From NCBI GenBank assembly GCA_936432065.2, contig OW386293.2, forward strand, positions 68,527,965 through 68,591,964: a DNA stretch of 64,000 bases, given 5' to 3'. The stretch comes from Rutpela maculata. Its lineage: Eukaryota; Arthropoda; Insecta; Coleoptera; Cerambycidae. The notes beneath the pieces are model-generated. The model worked only from the letters and a program-made list of their open reading frames with translations. It did no database searches and was not told the origin of the DNA. Positions within the stretch are counted from its first letter, which is position 1. Each line of letters starts with the position of its first letter. Below, one piece after another: positions 33,101-45,281 of this stretch. Made by a program: the position numbers and the translations under genes.

Positions 33101-35007
33101 AAAGGGTCTCGCCGGATAAGTATATGGAATTGGGCCCAGCGGCTTATTGGCCGCTGCTATATATTCATTCACATGAATGTTGCTTATGACTAGGAATGCT
33201 CAATAAAATATATAATAAACCTCTATCCCCTATATTAGAGTTTAAAATTAATTTTTTTCAAAACTATTGAAGATAATTAATTGAAATTAATAGGAGACGT
33301 TGATATAAAATAGCTTTATATTTTACATTTTTTTTACATTCCTATTACGTCATTTAGTATATAAAAAAAATAATTTAATTTTTGAGGGTGCTGTTTTTAT
33401 ATCAACCCCTTGAGTGACACCTACCAAAAAAATCTGTAGTATTTAACACTAACATAATTATCGTGTGTAAAAATTACTACAAGGTCAAATTGGGAGAAGA
33501 TGCTTAAAAATATAAATCTAGATAATGAACACAGGCACACAAAAAAAATTAAGTGCGAAGGCCTAGACCACTTAATTCCTACTCATTTGGAAGTTAATAA
33601 TCAAAAAAATATGCTACTACTTTTAGCTTGGCTTTCAATTATTTTTTTTTGCTTCAGAAGTATTGATTTTATTAGACAATATGGTTAGGCCATTTTAATT
33701 AATCCACAGTAATATCTCTTCAGGAAGGGACACTAGCGAAAAATATTTCAGACAAAAGTTGTTCCATTCAGAGGGGGGCATATTTTGGGCAGAATAATTT
33801 TCCACCTCCCACCCCTGATGAGCTTGGGGTGGGGGTAACTTTCGAATTTTTAATGGCACTCTCCACTTTTGATCGCGTATTCTGATCCTAGGAAAAAAAT
33901 TACATAACTTTTGTACCAAACATTTTTTTCTCCCCCTCATCCTGATGAGCGGGGACGGAGGTGTAACTTTCGAATTTTCAAAAACCTGCAGAGGAACATC
34001 TCTGAACTAGGGCATTTTTAGGTAAAATGTTTCAAATAAAAGTTTAGTTCAGAGAGGGGCATCTTTTATTTGAAACATTTTTCCTAAAAATGCCCTAGTT
34101 CAGAGATGTTCGCCTGCAGGATTTTGAAAAATCGAAAGTTACACCGTCATCGCCGCTGATCAGAGTGGGGGGGAGAAAAAAATGTTTGGTACAAAAGTTA
34201 TGCAATTTTTTTCGTAGAATCAGAATACGCGATCAAAAATTGAGAGTGCCATTAAAAATTCAAAAGTTACCCCCATCCCCCGCTTATCAAGGGTGGGGGG
34301 TGGAAAACTGTTCTGCCCAAAAGATGTCCCTCTCTGAATAGAACAATTTTTGTCTGAAACATTTTTCGCTAATCCCCTTTCCTGAGGAGATATTTCTATG
34401 GATTAATTAAAATGGCCTAACCATATTGTCTAATAAAATCAATACTTCTGAAGCAAAAAAAATAATTGAGAGCCAGTAGTAGTATATTTTTTTGATTATT
34501 GGCTTCCAAATAAGTAGGAATTAAGTGGCTTCGAACTTAATTTTTTTTTTGTGTGCCTGTGTTCATTACTTAGATTTATATTTTTAAGCATCTTGTCCTA
34601 ATTTGACCTTGAACTAATTTTCATACACGATAATTATGTTAGTGTTAAATAATATATATTTTTTTGGTAGGTGTCACTTGAGGGGTTGATATAAAAACAG
34701 CACCATCAAAAATTTAATTATTTTTTTTATATACTAAATGACGTAATAGGAATGTAAAAAAAATGTAAGATATGAAGCTATTTTATGTCAACGTCTCCTA
34801 TTAATTTCAATGAATTATCTTCAATAGTTTTGAAAAAAATTAATTTTAAAGTTTAGGGTTGTTACCCCCATAACTCTGCTAATATAGGGGATAGAGGTTT
34901 ATTATATATTTTATTGAGCATTCCTGATCATAAGCAACATTCATGTGAATAAATGGCCCAATAAGCCGTTGGGCCCAATTCCATATATTTAACCGGCGAG
35001 GCCCTTT
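33101..35007. mobile_element. Large foldback element, 1.9 kb
   Basis: Starts AAAGGGTCTCGCCGG and ends CCGGCGAGGCCCTTT. Two arms of about 940 bp, roughly 90% alike by eye, are separated by about 22 bp (34044-34065). Frames inside (for example 33500-33688, 33695-33940) have no domain. No target duplication is obvious. It resembles the Polinton palindrome in architecture but not in sequence, and its arms are far more diverged. Confidence 0.82.
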
Positions 35008-35333
35008 CTGTTAAATAGGTATAAGTATAAAATTCTGGGAAATAGCACGGTAGAATGCGTCCCATTGGCATTGAGCGATATTTGTCATACAGAGTGAACC
35101 GAGGGGGTGAATTGTAGAGACGTGCTAACTGTCATGTTAAGGGCTGTGTTCATAAAAATACAACTTTGTACACGATTTCGGAACCACACTAATATACAAG
35201 GTGTTGCTAACATTTTTATGCACGGATATTTCATTGTTGTCTCATTAATAATACATAGAATCATTACCTCTTTCTATTTTTCACTTTCAGTTTATGACTG
35301 TACAATTTTTTTTTTTATTTTATTACTTCCACA

Positions 35334-36018
35334 TCCAGTGGAAGTAGTCACGACAAAAAAATTTTTGAAAATTTTTATTGTTCAAATAGGTTTAGAATGT
35401 CATGAAACGAGATTTTAAATTTGAAAGAAAAAAAAAATTCTGTCTGTCGGTCTGTAACTTTTTTGTGCGCACGTTTACTCTGGAACTGTTTAAGATATTG
35501 ACTTGAAATTTGGTACACGTATGTACTGTAACGGGATCTAGAACTAGATTATATTTTCATCTTATTCCCTCGAAGAGTTGGGGGGGGGGGGTAAAATGGG
35601 GCAGATGTGGGAGTAAATAGGTAGATCAAACAGGTAAGAGTCCATAAAATTAGTATTTAGTGTATACAAGAGAAGCTAAGGTTTCAAAAAAAAATTTTGG
35701 CATTAGCCACCCCCTTACCACCCTTACCCTATTATTAAAAGGGATGAAAAAAAATGTGATTTAGTGTGTGTACAGGAACCAAAAGACTCAAAATATTTTT
35801 TACTTCCTCCACTCCCACTACCACCCCCCTATCACCACCCCCACCCCACTACCGTGTGGGATATCGTTTTATGGGTGTTTGAGTAGATGATTTAAAATAT
35901 TATATTATTAAAGTTCTATAAACTATTATTTTCACATAAAAATTTTTTCGTTATGAGAGACTTGGATAGAAAATCTAGATGTGGAAGTAGTGATTCCTTG
36001 GGCAGCGGTTTTTTTTTA
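35334..36018 (+). mobile_element. ACTTCCACATCC family, copy 2 (full length)
   Basis: Opens TACTTCCACATCCAGTGGAA, a perfect ACTTCCAC/GTGGAAGT hairpin, and closes CTAGATGTGGAAGTA, the complement of the start. A conserved tail GTGATTCCTTGGGCAGCGG lies beyond. About 680 bp, no protein. Poly-C tracts (CACCCCCACCCC) lie in the second half. Confidence 0.75.
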
Positions 36019-36230
36019 TTCATACGCATAATTGTTGTACGATTCTACTAATAATCATTTTGTATCTAAATATAACTAATAATTTCAATATATTGAATAG
36101 AAATAGAAAATTCGTTAACCAGAAATTAACAGTTAAATTAAGTCCTATTTAGTTCCTAGTTAAATAGAAATTTGAAAGTACGTACTACAAAAATTTTTCT
36201 CATCCTTTTCAATGGCCTCTTTATTTATTT

Positions 36231-36898
36231 TACTTCCACATCCAGTGGAAGTATAGTAACGACAAAAACATTTTTAAAAATTTTTATGGTTCAAATAGGC
36301 TTAGAATGTCACGAAACGTCGAAATTTTAAGTTTGAGCGAAAAAAAATGTCTGTGTGTCTGTCTGTCTGTCGGTCTGTAATTTTTTTTGTGCGCACGTTT
36401 ACTCTGGAACCGATTGAGATATTGACTGGTACACATATGCACTTTAACGAGATCTAGAACTAGATTATATTTTCATCTTGTTCCGTCGAAAGGTTGGGGG
36501 GTAAATTGGGGTAAATTTGGAGAAAATAGGTAAGAATCCATAAAATTAGTATTTAGTATATACAAGAGAAGCTAAGGTCTCAAAAAAAAATTGGCATTAG
36601 CCACCCCCATTACCACCCTTACCCCATTATTAAAGGGGATGAAATAAAATTGTGATTTAGTATGTGTACATGAACCAGAAACCTCAAAATGTTTTATTAC
36701 TTCATCCACCCCCACTACCACCCCCGCCCTGCTACCGATGTAGGGTATCGTTTTATGGGTTTTGGGGTAAAGGATTTCATATATTATATTATTCAAGTTC
36801 CGTAAACAATTATTTCCACATACAAAATGTTTTCGTTGTGAGTGACTTGGATAAAAAATCTGGATGTGGAAGTAGTGATTCCTTGGGCAGCGGTTTTT
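36231..36898 (+). mobile_element. ACTTCCACATCC family, copy 3 (full length)
   Basis: Same ends as copy 2 (CTGGATGTGGAAGTA at 36860-36874 plus the conserved tail), about 210 bp downstream of it in the same orientation. Confidence 0.75.
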
Positions 36899-36954
36899 AC
36901 ACAGTAAAATAAAATATTCGTTGTTCTGAATTTTTAAGCCTTAACGTCAGAACA

Positions 36955-37515
36955 ATTATCACAGAGTCCTGAAATCTGCATGTATCAATTTTCATGTAAA
37001 CCTGCAAAAGATTTTTAAATATGGCAGCCATATTGATTCGCCATTTTGAGCTCTTAACTTTTGACATCAGATCCGGTATCAGAGACTCCTAAAATACCTA
37101 ACTATCAATTTTAATGCAATTCCTATGCAATTTGAATTTTTTATCGCTAGCACATTCCGAAAATTTGCGACTAAATAAAGTTTCTTCAATTTTTGCTCAC
37201 CTTATACTACACGTAGCTTGATGAAACTATAACGATACACTAATAGCGGGTTTATACGTGCAAGGATTTAGTGGCGCCAGTAGATATTGGCACGCCAGTA
37301 AAAAAATATTGCACGTATAAACAGTTACTGGCGAGAACTGGCGAGCAAGTCTTGACTTTGCATGCATTGATGCATGCTCGCCAATAACTGTTTATATGTG
37401 CAATAGTTTTTTACTGGCGTGCCAATATCTACTGGCGACACTAAATCCATGCACGCATAAACCCGCTATTACAATTGGAGACAAATTTCATAGAAATCGC
37501 TTAAGCCAATCCAAG
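36955..37515 (+). repeat. Dispersed repeat R4, copy 2, split by a MITE
   Basis: Counterpart of 25600-25945. The similarity runs up to about 37240 and resumes after 37471. Confidence 0.65.
37242..37471. mobile_element. MITE, about 228 bp
   Basis: Inverted ends ATAGCGGGTTTATACGTGCA and the complement of ATAGCGGGTTTATGCGTGCA, with long internal symmetry (GGCGTGCCAATATCTACTGG). TA on either side fits a TA duplication. It interrupts repeat R4, whose other copy lacks it. Confidence 0.78.
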
Positions 37516-37794
37516 TTTTGAAAATTATTTATTTCTTTGAGAATAATTCGATTGGTGCATAAGTTAAGAGTATGATTCGCGGTAGGACACATAATATTTT
37601 CATTGATATATATGAAAAAGGTATATACGGGTGGGCGTGCACCTTTGACCAATGAAATATGCCCAAAGGCGGAGACAAACAGATTGTGTAATATAAGAGA
37701 AATAGTTCAAATATATTTCTGTCGTACAGAGTCGAATTCGCGTTGGGTGCACAAGAATTTTTATTTAAAGTAATTTGAGTAGGAAAACTGAATG

Positions 37795-37830
37795 CGGTTG
37801 TAGTGATTCCTTAGGCAGTGGTTTTTAATT
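37795..37830 (+). repeat. ACTTCCACATCC family, 3' fragment
   Basis: GTAGTGATTCCTTAGGCAG is the family tail without the body. Confidence 0.6.
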
Positions 37831-38118
37831 AAAAGAAAAAACTATCTGTAGGTACATAATGTATATTTACAGTGTACAGGGTGTCCTAGTTAACGCGTTA
37901 TGTCCGATTTTCTCGGTAGTTTTTGTGATAAGTATTTTTTATTCCGGGGAATCGATGCCGCTAAGAAACATATAATTGAACATCAAAGAAGAATTGATCG
38001 TATTATTTATGTTCTTAATTGACTATTAAAGGAAAGTAAAAAAAGGCATGTAAATTTTAAATATCACTTCCGGTTTACATGGCAATGGCGTTCTTTTTCT
38101 TGAAAATAGAATATTAAT

Positions 38119-38600
38119 TACTTCCACATCCAGTGGAAGTATAGTAACAAAAAAATTTTGAAAATTTTTATTGTTCAGATAGGCTTAGACTGTCATGAAA
38201 GGTCGACATTTTAAGTTTCAGCGAAAAAAAATTTCTGTCTGTCTGTCGGTCTAACTTTTTTGTGCGCACGATTACTCTGGAACCGTTTAAGATATTGACT
38301 TGAAATTTGGTACACGTATGTACTTTAACGGGATCTGGAACTAGATTATATTTTCATCTTATTCCATCGAAGGGTTGGAGTGTAAATTGGGGTAAATGGG
38401 GAGGTAAACAGGTAAATCAAGCAGGTAAGAGTCCGTAAAATTGGTATTTACTATATATAAGAGAAGCTAAGGTCTCGAAAAATTTTTTGACATTAGCTAC
38501 CCCCATTACCCCATTTTTTAAGGGGACAAAAAAAAGTGTGATTTAGTGTATGTACAACCAAAACCAAAAACTTCAAAATATTTTTTTACTTTATAGTCTA
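38119..38600 (+). repeat. ACTTCCACATCC family, copy 4 (truncated)
   Basis: Intact 5' hairpin and body, but stops after the CAAAATATTTTTTTAC segment without the 3' tail. Confidence 0.7.
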
Positions 38601-38688
38601 AAAATTTGTATTGAAAAATTACCAAAAATCCTCGCTGTGTTGGGGTAATTTCTATTACGAATAACTGGCAAAATAAGGATACATATAT

Positions 38689-39372
38689 TACTTCCACATC
38701 CAGTGGAAGTATAGTAACGACAAAAAAAATTTTTTAAATTTTTATTGTTCAAATAGGCTTAGAATGTCATGAAACGTCGAAATTTTAAGTTTGAGTGAAA
38801 AAAAATTTCTGTCGGTCTGTAACTTTTTTTTGTGCGCACGTTTACTCTGGAACCGTTTGAGATATTGACTTGAAATTTGGAACACATGTACTTTAACGAG
38901 ATCTAGAACTAGATTATATTTTCATCTTGTTCCGTCGAAGGGTTGGGGAGTAAATTGGGGTAAATTTGGGGTAAATAGGTAAAAAAGCAGGTAAGAGTTC
39001 ATAAAATTGGTATTTACTATATACAAGAGAAACTAAGGTCTCAAAAAAAATTTTGGCATTAGCCACCCCCATTACCACCCCCACCCCATTATTAAAGAGG
39101 ATGGAAAACAAAATTTGATTTATTGTGTGTACAAGAATCAGAAACCTCAAAATATTTTTTTACCTTATCCACCCCCACTGTCACCCTCTATCACCACCCC
39201 CCACCCCACTACCGATGTGGGTTATCGTTTTATGGGTTTTTGAGGTAGACGAATTCAAATATTATATTATTAAACAATTATTTCCACATACAACATTTTT
39301 TCGTTGTAAGTGACTTGGATAGAAAATCTGGATGTGGAAGTAGTGATTCCTTGGGCAGCGGTTTTTTTTTAT
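38689..39372 (+). mobile_element. ACTTCCACATCC family, copy 5 (full length)
   Basis: Same ends as copies 2 and 3 (CTGGATGTGGAAGTA at 39329-39343 plus the tail). Copies 2-3 and 4-5 form two same-direction pairs. Confidence 0.75.
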
Positions 39373-39429
39373 TGTTAAATTAGTGTACAATATCGATAAT
39401 TCTATCATTTCCAATTGAAATTAAAATTT

Positions 39430-40717
39430 TGTGGACATGCCTATTGAAAGTCGCATTTCGGAGATATGAACTTTACTTTGCTTTTTTTTAAATTAACACT
39501 CCATATATGTACCATTGAAACGCCATAAAAAAGCTTTGTTTTTATAATATGGTACTTATCTTAAACAAATTTTGTCTAATTTATTATAAATTTACAATTT
39601 ATCAAATTAGCCATGGAAAACAAAAGTATGTAAATTAAAATAAACAATATGTTAGTTCTGTCTAATTTCACTTTATTTTAAATAAAATGGAGAATTTCAA
39701 TAATTGATACAGTGTGTTTCACTTGAAATGGTAACACCCCAATAACTTTTTTATTTTTTTTCCGATTTGAATCACATTTTACTTACAAATTAGTATCTAC
39801 TTATGACCAGAAAAACATTCGCCTCCTACGGTACCAAAGCCACCTGCGGTACCAAAATATGTGGAGAAAATCGAAAAATCATATTAGGCATTTTTTTGTC
39901 GGAAAATTTTGTTAATAAAACTTGTTCAGAATTATCCAAAATGGCCAAAATTTAATCAAAATTAAAAAATGAAAAACTTAAATTTTAAAAATTTTGAAAA
40001 TAATTATTTAAAAAAAACTGTAAATTGCTTTACAACTACCTGGCAGCTTGGGTTTAATTTCAAACAAAATTGTCATAGTACAGTTTTCTAAACGAAAAAA
40101 CCCATTAAAATGATATTTTCGGACTTTGACATTATTTTAATAAAAATTTATATATTTTTTATTTTGATTAAATTTTGGACTTAAGGTTTCTGAACAATTC
40201 TGAACAAGTTTCATTGACAAAATTTTCCAATAAAAATATGCTTAATATGATTTTTTGATTTTATCCGCATATTTTGGTACCGCAGATGGCTTTGCATTTG
40301 TAGGAGGTGCATTTTTTTCTGGTCATAAGTATATCCTAATTTGTTCCATACTTCAGTAAAATTTGATTCAAATCAGAAAAAAAATTAAAAAGTGAAACAC
40401 ACTGTATATTTTTCGGACTACCATGACTTAATGTAAGAAATCATAAAACTTAATATCTACTATAGTTTTTAAGAAAAATACTGTGTCATATATCATTGGA
40501 AAGATTTTTCTATGGCCTTTCAAATGGTGTAAAGATATATTTAAAAAAACCAAGGTAAAGCTCATATCTCCGAAATTCGACTTGTTTGAATTGTTTTGCT
40601 GAAATGATGTTTGGAAAATATATGTGATATCCCATAACTTTTATTTTTGAACTTATTTACGTAACTCCTAAATAAAGAAGTTAAATGAGGTTCTAACGTT
40701 TGCACAACCACCCTGTA
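39430..40717 (-). mobile_element. Second TACAGGGTGGTC element, interrupted
   Basis: The right end GAGGTTCTAACG...CCACCCTGTA matches the start of 32118-32957 inverted. The interior matches it too (TTGTCTAATTTATTATAAAT, CCATGGAAAACAAAAGTATG). The extreme left end is not found. The CAGTGTGTTTC foldback is inserted at 39710. Confidence 0.55.
39710..40404. mobile_element. CAGTGTGTTTC foldback with TA duplication
   Basis: Starts CAGTGTGTTTCACTT and ends AAGTGAAACACACTG, with TA on each side. Arms of about 300 bp share GGTACCGCAG and TTTTCTGGTCATAAGTA. No coding capacity. The TA duplication fits a Tc1/mariner-type MITE. Confidence 0.75.
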
Positions 40718-41221
40718 CTGTTAACTATAATAAGGAACTTTAGTCTAGTTAATATAAAAAACACGTTCTCAAATAAATTAAACATGTTCTGATAGAACAT
40801 ATTAATAATAATAATTTTTCGTTTTTGTCTTTGGTGTTTTTCAAAAAAATTGCCGCCCTTGAATTTTGCCGCTAGAGCCCCTATAGCCCCCCCCCCCTAA
40901 ATACGCCACTGACTGCGCTCCGTCAGAAACCCTAAAATACCTATATGCATGTTTGGAGCATATGTAATGTCCGATATATCAAAAAATATTACAGCTAGAT
41001 CTATCAATCCTTATATGTTTGAAATCAGGTATAAAGGATCTAAAAGAAAAATATACAGGGTTTTCATTTAAAAACCAACCCTCATTGTTATATCACGTGA
41101 CATATGCAAGCAATTGTTTTTTAATTGCATTTAAAAAAATATACATACAACCCTACAACTCTTATACGAAACTTTTTTTTATCTCCAATAATAACATAAA
41201 TAAAGGGGGGTCAAAATATAG

Positions 41222-41690
41222 TTATAATTCGTCCGCTGTCCTGGATTCCTAAATTTTTAAAAAAATTCGTAACCCGCATCCCCGAAAATCTCCAGATATC
41301 GATTTTCATTCGAATACGACCAGAGATAACGAAATTCATCCGCCATCTTGGATTCCTAAATTTTGACCAAAAATTCGTAACCCGCATCCCCGAAAACCCC
41401 CAGATATCGATTTTCAGCCGAATAGGACCATAGATGACGAAATTCGTCCACCATCTTGGATTCCCAAATTTTGACCAAAAATTCGTAACCCGCATCCCCG
41501 AAAACTCCTAGACATCGATTTTCAGTCGAATAGGTCCATAGATGACGAAATTCGTCCGCCATCTTGGATTCCTAAATTTTGACCAAAAATTCGTAAACCG
41601 CATCCCCGAAAACCCCCAGATATCGATTTTCAGTCGAATAGGACCATAGATGACGAAATTCGTCCGCCATCTTGGATTCCTAAATATCTT
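41222..41690. repeat. 108-bp minisatellite, just over four copies
   Basis: CCCGCATCCCCGAAAA recurs at 41273, 41381, 41489 and 41597, an exact 108-bp spacing. Each unit carries CGCCATCTTGGATTCC and CAGATATCGATTTTC. Because 108 is divisible by three, overlapping minus-strand frames stay open through it and repeat a 36-residue unit (DAGYEFLVK, DEFRHLW). I read these as by-products, since no start, promoter or flanking exon is seen. Confidence 0.85.
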
Positions 41691-41999
41691 AGCAGTATGA
41701 GATTCCTCGGAAAACCTACGTCAGACTGGATTTTGAACCATAAACTTATCTCAGAAACTACCGAGAAAACCGAGCATAGCGCGTTGACTGGGACACCCTG
41801 TACATTTGGCTTAGTAATAATTTCGAATAAATTGATTTCTGACCTAACTAAAAACCGTATTCAAATTTTCATAATAAAATTTGTAGGAGTGTTTATACAA
41901 AACGGTCCTCTCTATTTGGCACCTTTTATTTATGTATTAACATTTTCAAGAATTTCATCTATTAAGTCATTCCAGTAAGATAAAATAAATTTAAGATTA

Positions 42000-43600
42000 C
42001 AATTACCAGAACTCCTAAATGCTTCCCTGGCAAGCATTCATTCGCGTCTGGTCTCCATGACAACAAGTTCCTCCCTAAAGTCTGAGAGCGTGTAAAGCTA
42101 TGCGAATGCCGAGGCGAGTGCCATCTATTGACGGCAAAATTGGAAACTATTTATTGAATCTATGTTTGAAAATTAAGAGGTTATATTTTATCCACGTAAT
42201 TAATTAAGGACTATCTAGGTCGTCACGATTTCGTTTTTTGTAAATTCCAATTTTTCGACGTCCATTTTTTCGTTGATCACGTGTTTTTGACTAAAACAAA
42301 AAAATAAAAACGTGACGAACTAGAATATATATTTTAATACATACGTACAAAATTTGAAGTTTCTATCTTCAAAAATAAGCCGAATAATTCGTTTCTTCAT
42401 TTCACTGACCGCAGATTATACTCTTAACTATCTGGCACGGTATTTAGCATACACGATTAAAGATTAACAGATAAGAAATTGCAACATAAACGCAGTCGGG
42501 AATCTTAGGATAATGAGAGTTTCATGCCTTCTAAAGCTTCTCATTTAGTTCTCAATTAAGCGACAGTAAGTAAACCATTTCCGTTTGTTCTTGAAAGTCG
42601 TCAGTTTCCTGAAAGTTTGTTTCATTTGTAAATCGTACAAATGCTCTATATTTAACTTATACAGTCTTATATGTCTCCCTCGACAAAGTTTAATAAAGTT
42701 TCTACCACCCGTGGTACAATTGTTGGTAAATAAAAGTTTTTATTATGTGAGACAGCTGAAACTTCTTACATTGTACTACAAGATAAAAAAGTATTTTACT
42801 CCGTAATTTATTAAAACAAATATTATTCAATTAACTAACGCTTTTCAACCAAGAAATGCGGTTTTCTAATTAATCATTTTTTGCTTACTTATAGTTAAAT
42901 TAGGAAATATTTTTTTATAATATTCAGCAACTTTCTGAAAGACAATAAATTATTACAAAATATTATTTTGGGTATTTAGCAAATAACATTCATACACCAA
43001 TATCTAATATTTGATATGAAAAAACAATAAATTTATTTAAAAAAAATCGGCAGCTACTGGAAGCGGCTGGAACCTCCCCACACGGTGGATCCTTATCAGC
43101 TGTATTTGGATATTACATCGGAAATCAGAGCACTGAGCAAACAGATAAATTACACGTGACTTTGGAGCCATTTATTTCATCAACAAATATCGAACGAACT
43201 GAAGCGGACTACAAGCAATCTGTTAAAACATAACCTCTCATGTTTGTTTATGTTGCATGTTAATCAATTGCCGGATATTATAAGGGTATTAACAGATAAC
43301 GTTTCGAAGATTTTGTAAAATATTGGATAATGAAAAAATAATAATAACACAGAATTTAGCCCAAATGACACTCTAACTTCAACAAGTCAATAACATTATG
43401 GACTGTTCAAGCAGACTACGCATGCATCAAATTAAAATCTTCGAGCTTCGTCCGAGGCCTTTATTTTGTAATATTCGAACGTTTAAGATTTAGCTCAGTT
43501 AGCTCGATTTGCAATGAACGATTGTGACGTGTCGCATCAATCAGACGTAATATCCGAACACGGCTATAAACAATTATTACCTTAAAAAAAAACAACTAAA
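42000..43600. other. No gene seen; one SINE 3' fragment
   Basis: Noncoding. 42950-43035 (AATATTATTTTGGG ... AATATTTGATATGAAAAAAC) matches the 3' part of the tRNA-derived SINE at 53737-53966. Confidence 0.45.
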
Positions 43601-44079
43601 ATAAGTTTTGACATTGTCAAAAATATTTGGGTTGGTAACCTTTACGAATGTTGATTTTTAGGTTATGAAATATATTTAGGGACATAACATGTTTAAGTTT
43701 TTCAAGTTTATTCTCATTTTTAATGTTTGACTACGCATTTTTAGCTTGGAGCCACAGTGACTCCGAGCAGATAGTTAAAAAACTCATGCAAATAATTTTT
43801 CTATATAGACCATCTTAGGATGACGTCACGATAAGTCGACCATATTGCCTGAGGGATAACCAAACTTTTTATTCCAATGTAAACAAAGAAGTAATCTCAG
43901 TTTTAAATGTGAAATAAAAATAAAACACCATCTTTTTTTGCGACAAGGTGCGATTGTGAGATAAGGTTTATTTTGAATGTAAAAAACCTTAGAAGAAAGG
44001 TAAAGAAATCACTTTCTAGCAGAGTCTATTGAATACTACATACGGATAATATATTACTGAAATCTAGCACTTAGTTATT

Positions 44080-44430
44080 TCAATGTAAACTTGCCTTGCC
44101 CATAACAATGAATACATTTGAGTTTATCTTTCTTGCACAAACTTCTTGCACAAATCCAGCCTCATAATATTTATATGCTTGTAAAGATTTGTATGCCTTT
44201 AACTGCTGATCTGCGAAGAAGCTGTGAGTCGACACTAAGTAATTTACCATATTAATTACGGACACACAAGGTAAAATAGACAAATCTGCAGAAAGGTCTC
44301 CAGTTTCCACTCCAAGGGTGTATGGGTCAATATTGTCTATTATTTTGATTTTCTCATCGTAGCGACACTTTACATCACCCATAAGGATTGGATAATATTC
44401 ACTATATGACATTATTACGAAAACACACAC
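44080..44430 (-). pseudogene. Fragment resembling the N-terminal part of YqaJ-domain insect proteins
   Basis: 116 codons. The segment VINMVNYLVSTHSFFADQQL, then KAYKSLQAYKYYEAGFVQEV, has the conserved 'nYLV ... QlKAYKSLeAY ... gfV' pattern that I recall upstream of the YqaJ exonuclease domain in large insect/animal gene families often linked to mobile DNA. The YqaJ domain itself is absent: the frame ends at VMGKASLH, where the family normally continues. There is no splice evidence. Its place inside the inverted repeats at 43614-44815 argues for a transposon cargo remnant. The family call is from memory. Confidence 0.42.
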
Positions 44431-44569
44431 AGTTTCTCAAGAAAATCAGAAAAAAATATATAAAACCACGCAAACTGCGTTTTGTTGTCCCTCAAGCAAA
44501 ATGTCAAAATTGTCAAAACCATGTGACCTAAAAATGATTGATTAATAAAAAAATAGATTGGTAATTACA

Positions 44570-44755
44570 GGTTAGATTTCTAACCCGCAAAAAGAGTCCT
44601 ATTTTATTAGGACAAAGTATTTAGGACTTCATAAGCATTACACTGTACTAGATTTTAGTTGAAAGTACGGGAACCAGGCAGAAATTTTAATAATAGCTAC
44701 GTAATATTCTTAAATCTTAAGAAATATATATTTTTGAGGTTAGCTGTGACGTCAC
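44570..44755 (+). repeat. Dispersed repeat R5, copy 1
   Basis: GAACCAGGCAGAAATTTTAA, then TAGCTACGTAATA, then AAGAAATATATATTTTTGAG. Inverted copies lie at 46305-46440 and 46810-47030. Copies 1 and 3 also share a GGTTAGATTTCTAACC-type block. Confidence 0.7.
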
Positions 44756-44913
44756 GTACCATAAGCTATAAATCAACATTCACAAAGGTTACCAACCCAA
44801 ATATTTTTGACAGATGGCAAAATACGTTTTCCCCTAACAATAATACCAATAATATTTTTTGGATGCTGTCATATGTGCGCATATAACGAATTATTTTTAA
44901 TTTTTTTAACGGA

Positions 44914-45281
44914 AACCAAATCGAAAGGGTGCAAGTGTGATATATCGTTGAAATTGGAATTTATACTGCTTTTTAATGGTTCAATTACAAATTCTAAGTA
45001 ATCATAAAATAAACAACTTGTGCCAAAATGGCACTAAACGTAATCCGATCTCAACCAAAACCTTTTCAGATCTTCTGGAGCACTAAAGAAACCCTCATGT
45101 AAAAGTTTCATCCAAATCCGTTTAGTAGCTTCGTAGCTATCGTGCTAACACACAGGCATTAGTTACAAACCACTTTTTTGGGTTTCCGGGACCTCGAAAT
45201 CGTAAAGATTTGATGTTATCTCAATTTTCGATTTTGGATTAATTGTAGTAACCTCCCACAATTATTGTGGAGAGGTTAATA
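44914..45281 (+). repeat. Repeat family A, copy 1, with an unexpanded ACACAC seed
   Basis: Runs from ACCAAATCGAAAGGGTGC through CATCCAAATCCGTTTAGTAG, GCTATCGTGCTAACACACAG, GGGTTTCCGGGACCTCG, to a terminal hairpin CCTCCCACAATTATTGTGGAG. The ACACAC seed near 45145 occupies the position of the huge (AC)n tract in copy 2. Confidence 0.7.

Larger units (their letters stand above)
37875..41802. mobile_element. TACAGGGTGTCC-ended element holding nested insertions
   Basis: The left end TACAGGGTGTCCTAGTTAAC and following TTTTCTCGGTAGTTTTTG are matched by the inverted right end at 41740-41802. Inside lie two ACTTCCACATCC copies, a second TACAGGGTGGTC element with its own insertion, and a 108-bp minisatellite. 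No transposase frame remains. The pairing could alternatively come from two separate insertions of one family. Confidence 0.5.
43614..44815. mobile_element. Short inverted-repeat element carrying a gene fragment
   Basis: GTCAAAAATATTTGGGTTGG, TAACCTTTACGAATGTTGAT at 43616-43660 recurs inverted at 44766-44815. The repeats are about 50 bp and very similar. Between them on the minus strand is the fragment 44080-44430. This looks like a deletion derivative of a larger transposon that captured or encoded that gene. Confidence 0.6.

Noticed and set aside
33780..33990. Hammerhead core from CTGATGAG in the 1.9-kb foldback
   Set aside because: No GAAA at the required place and no stems; the motif is part of repeated palindrome text.
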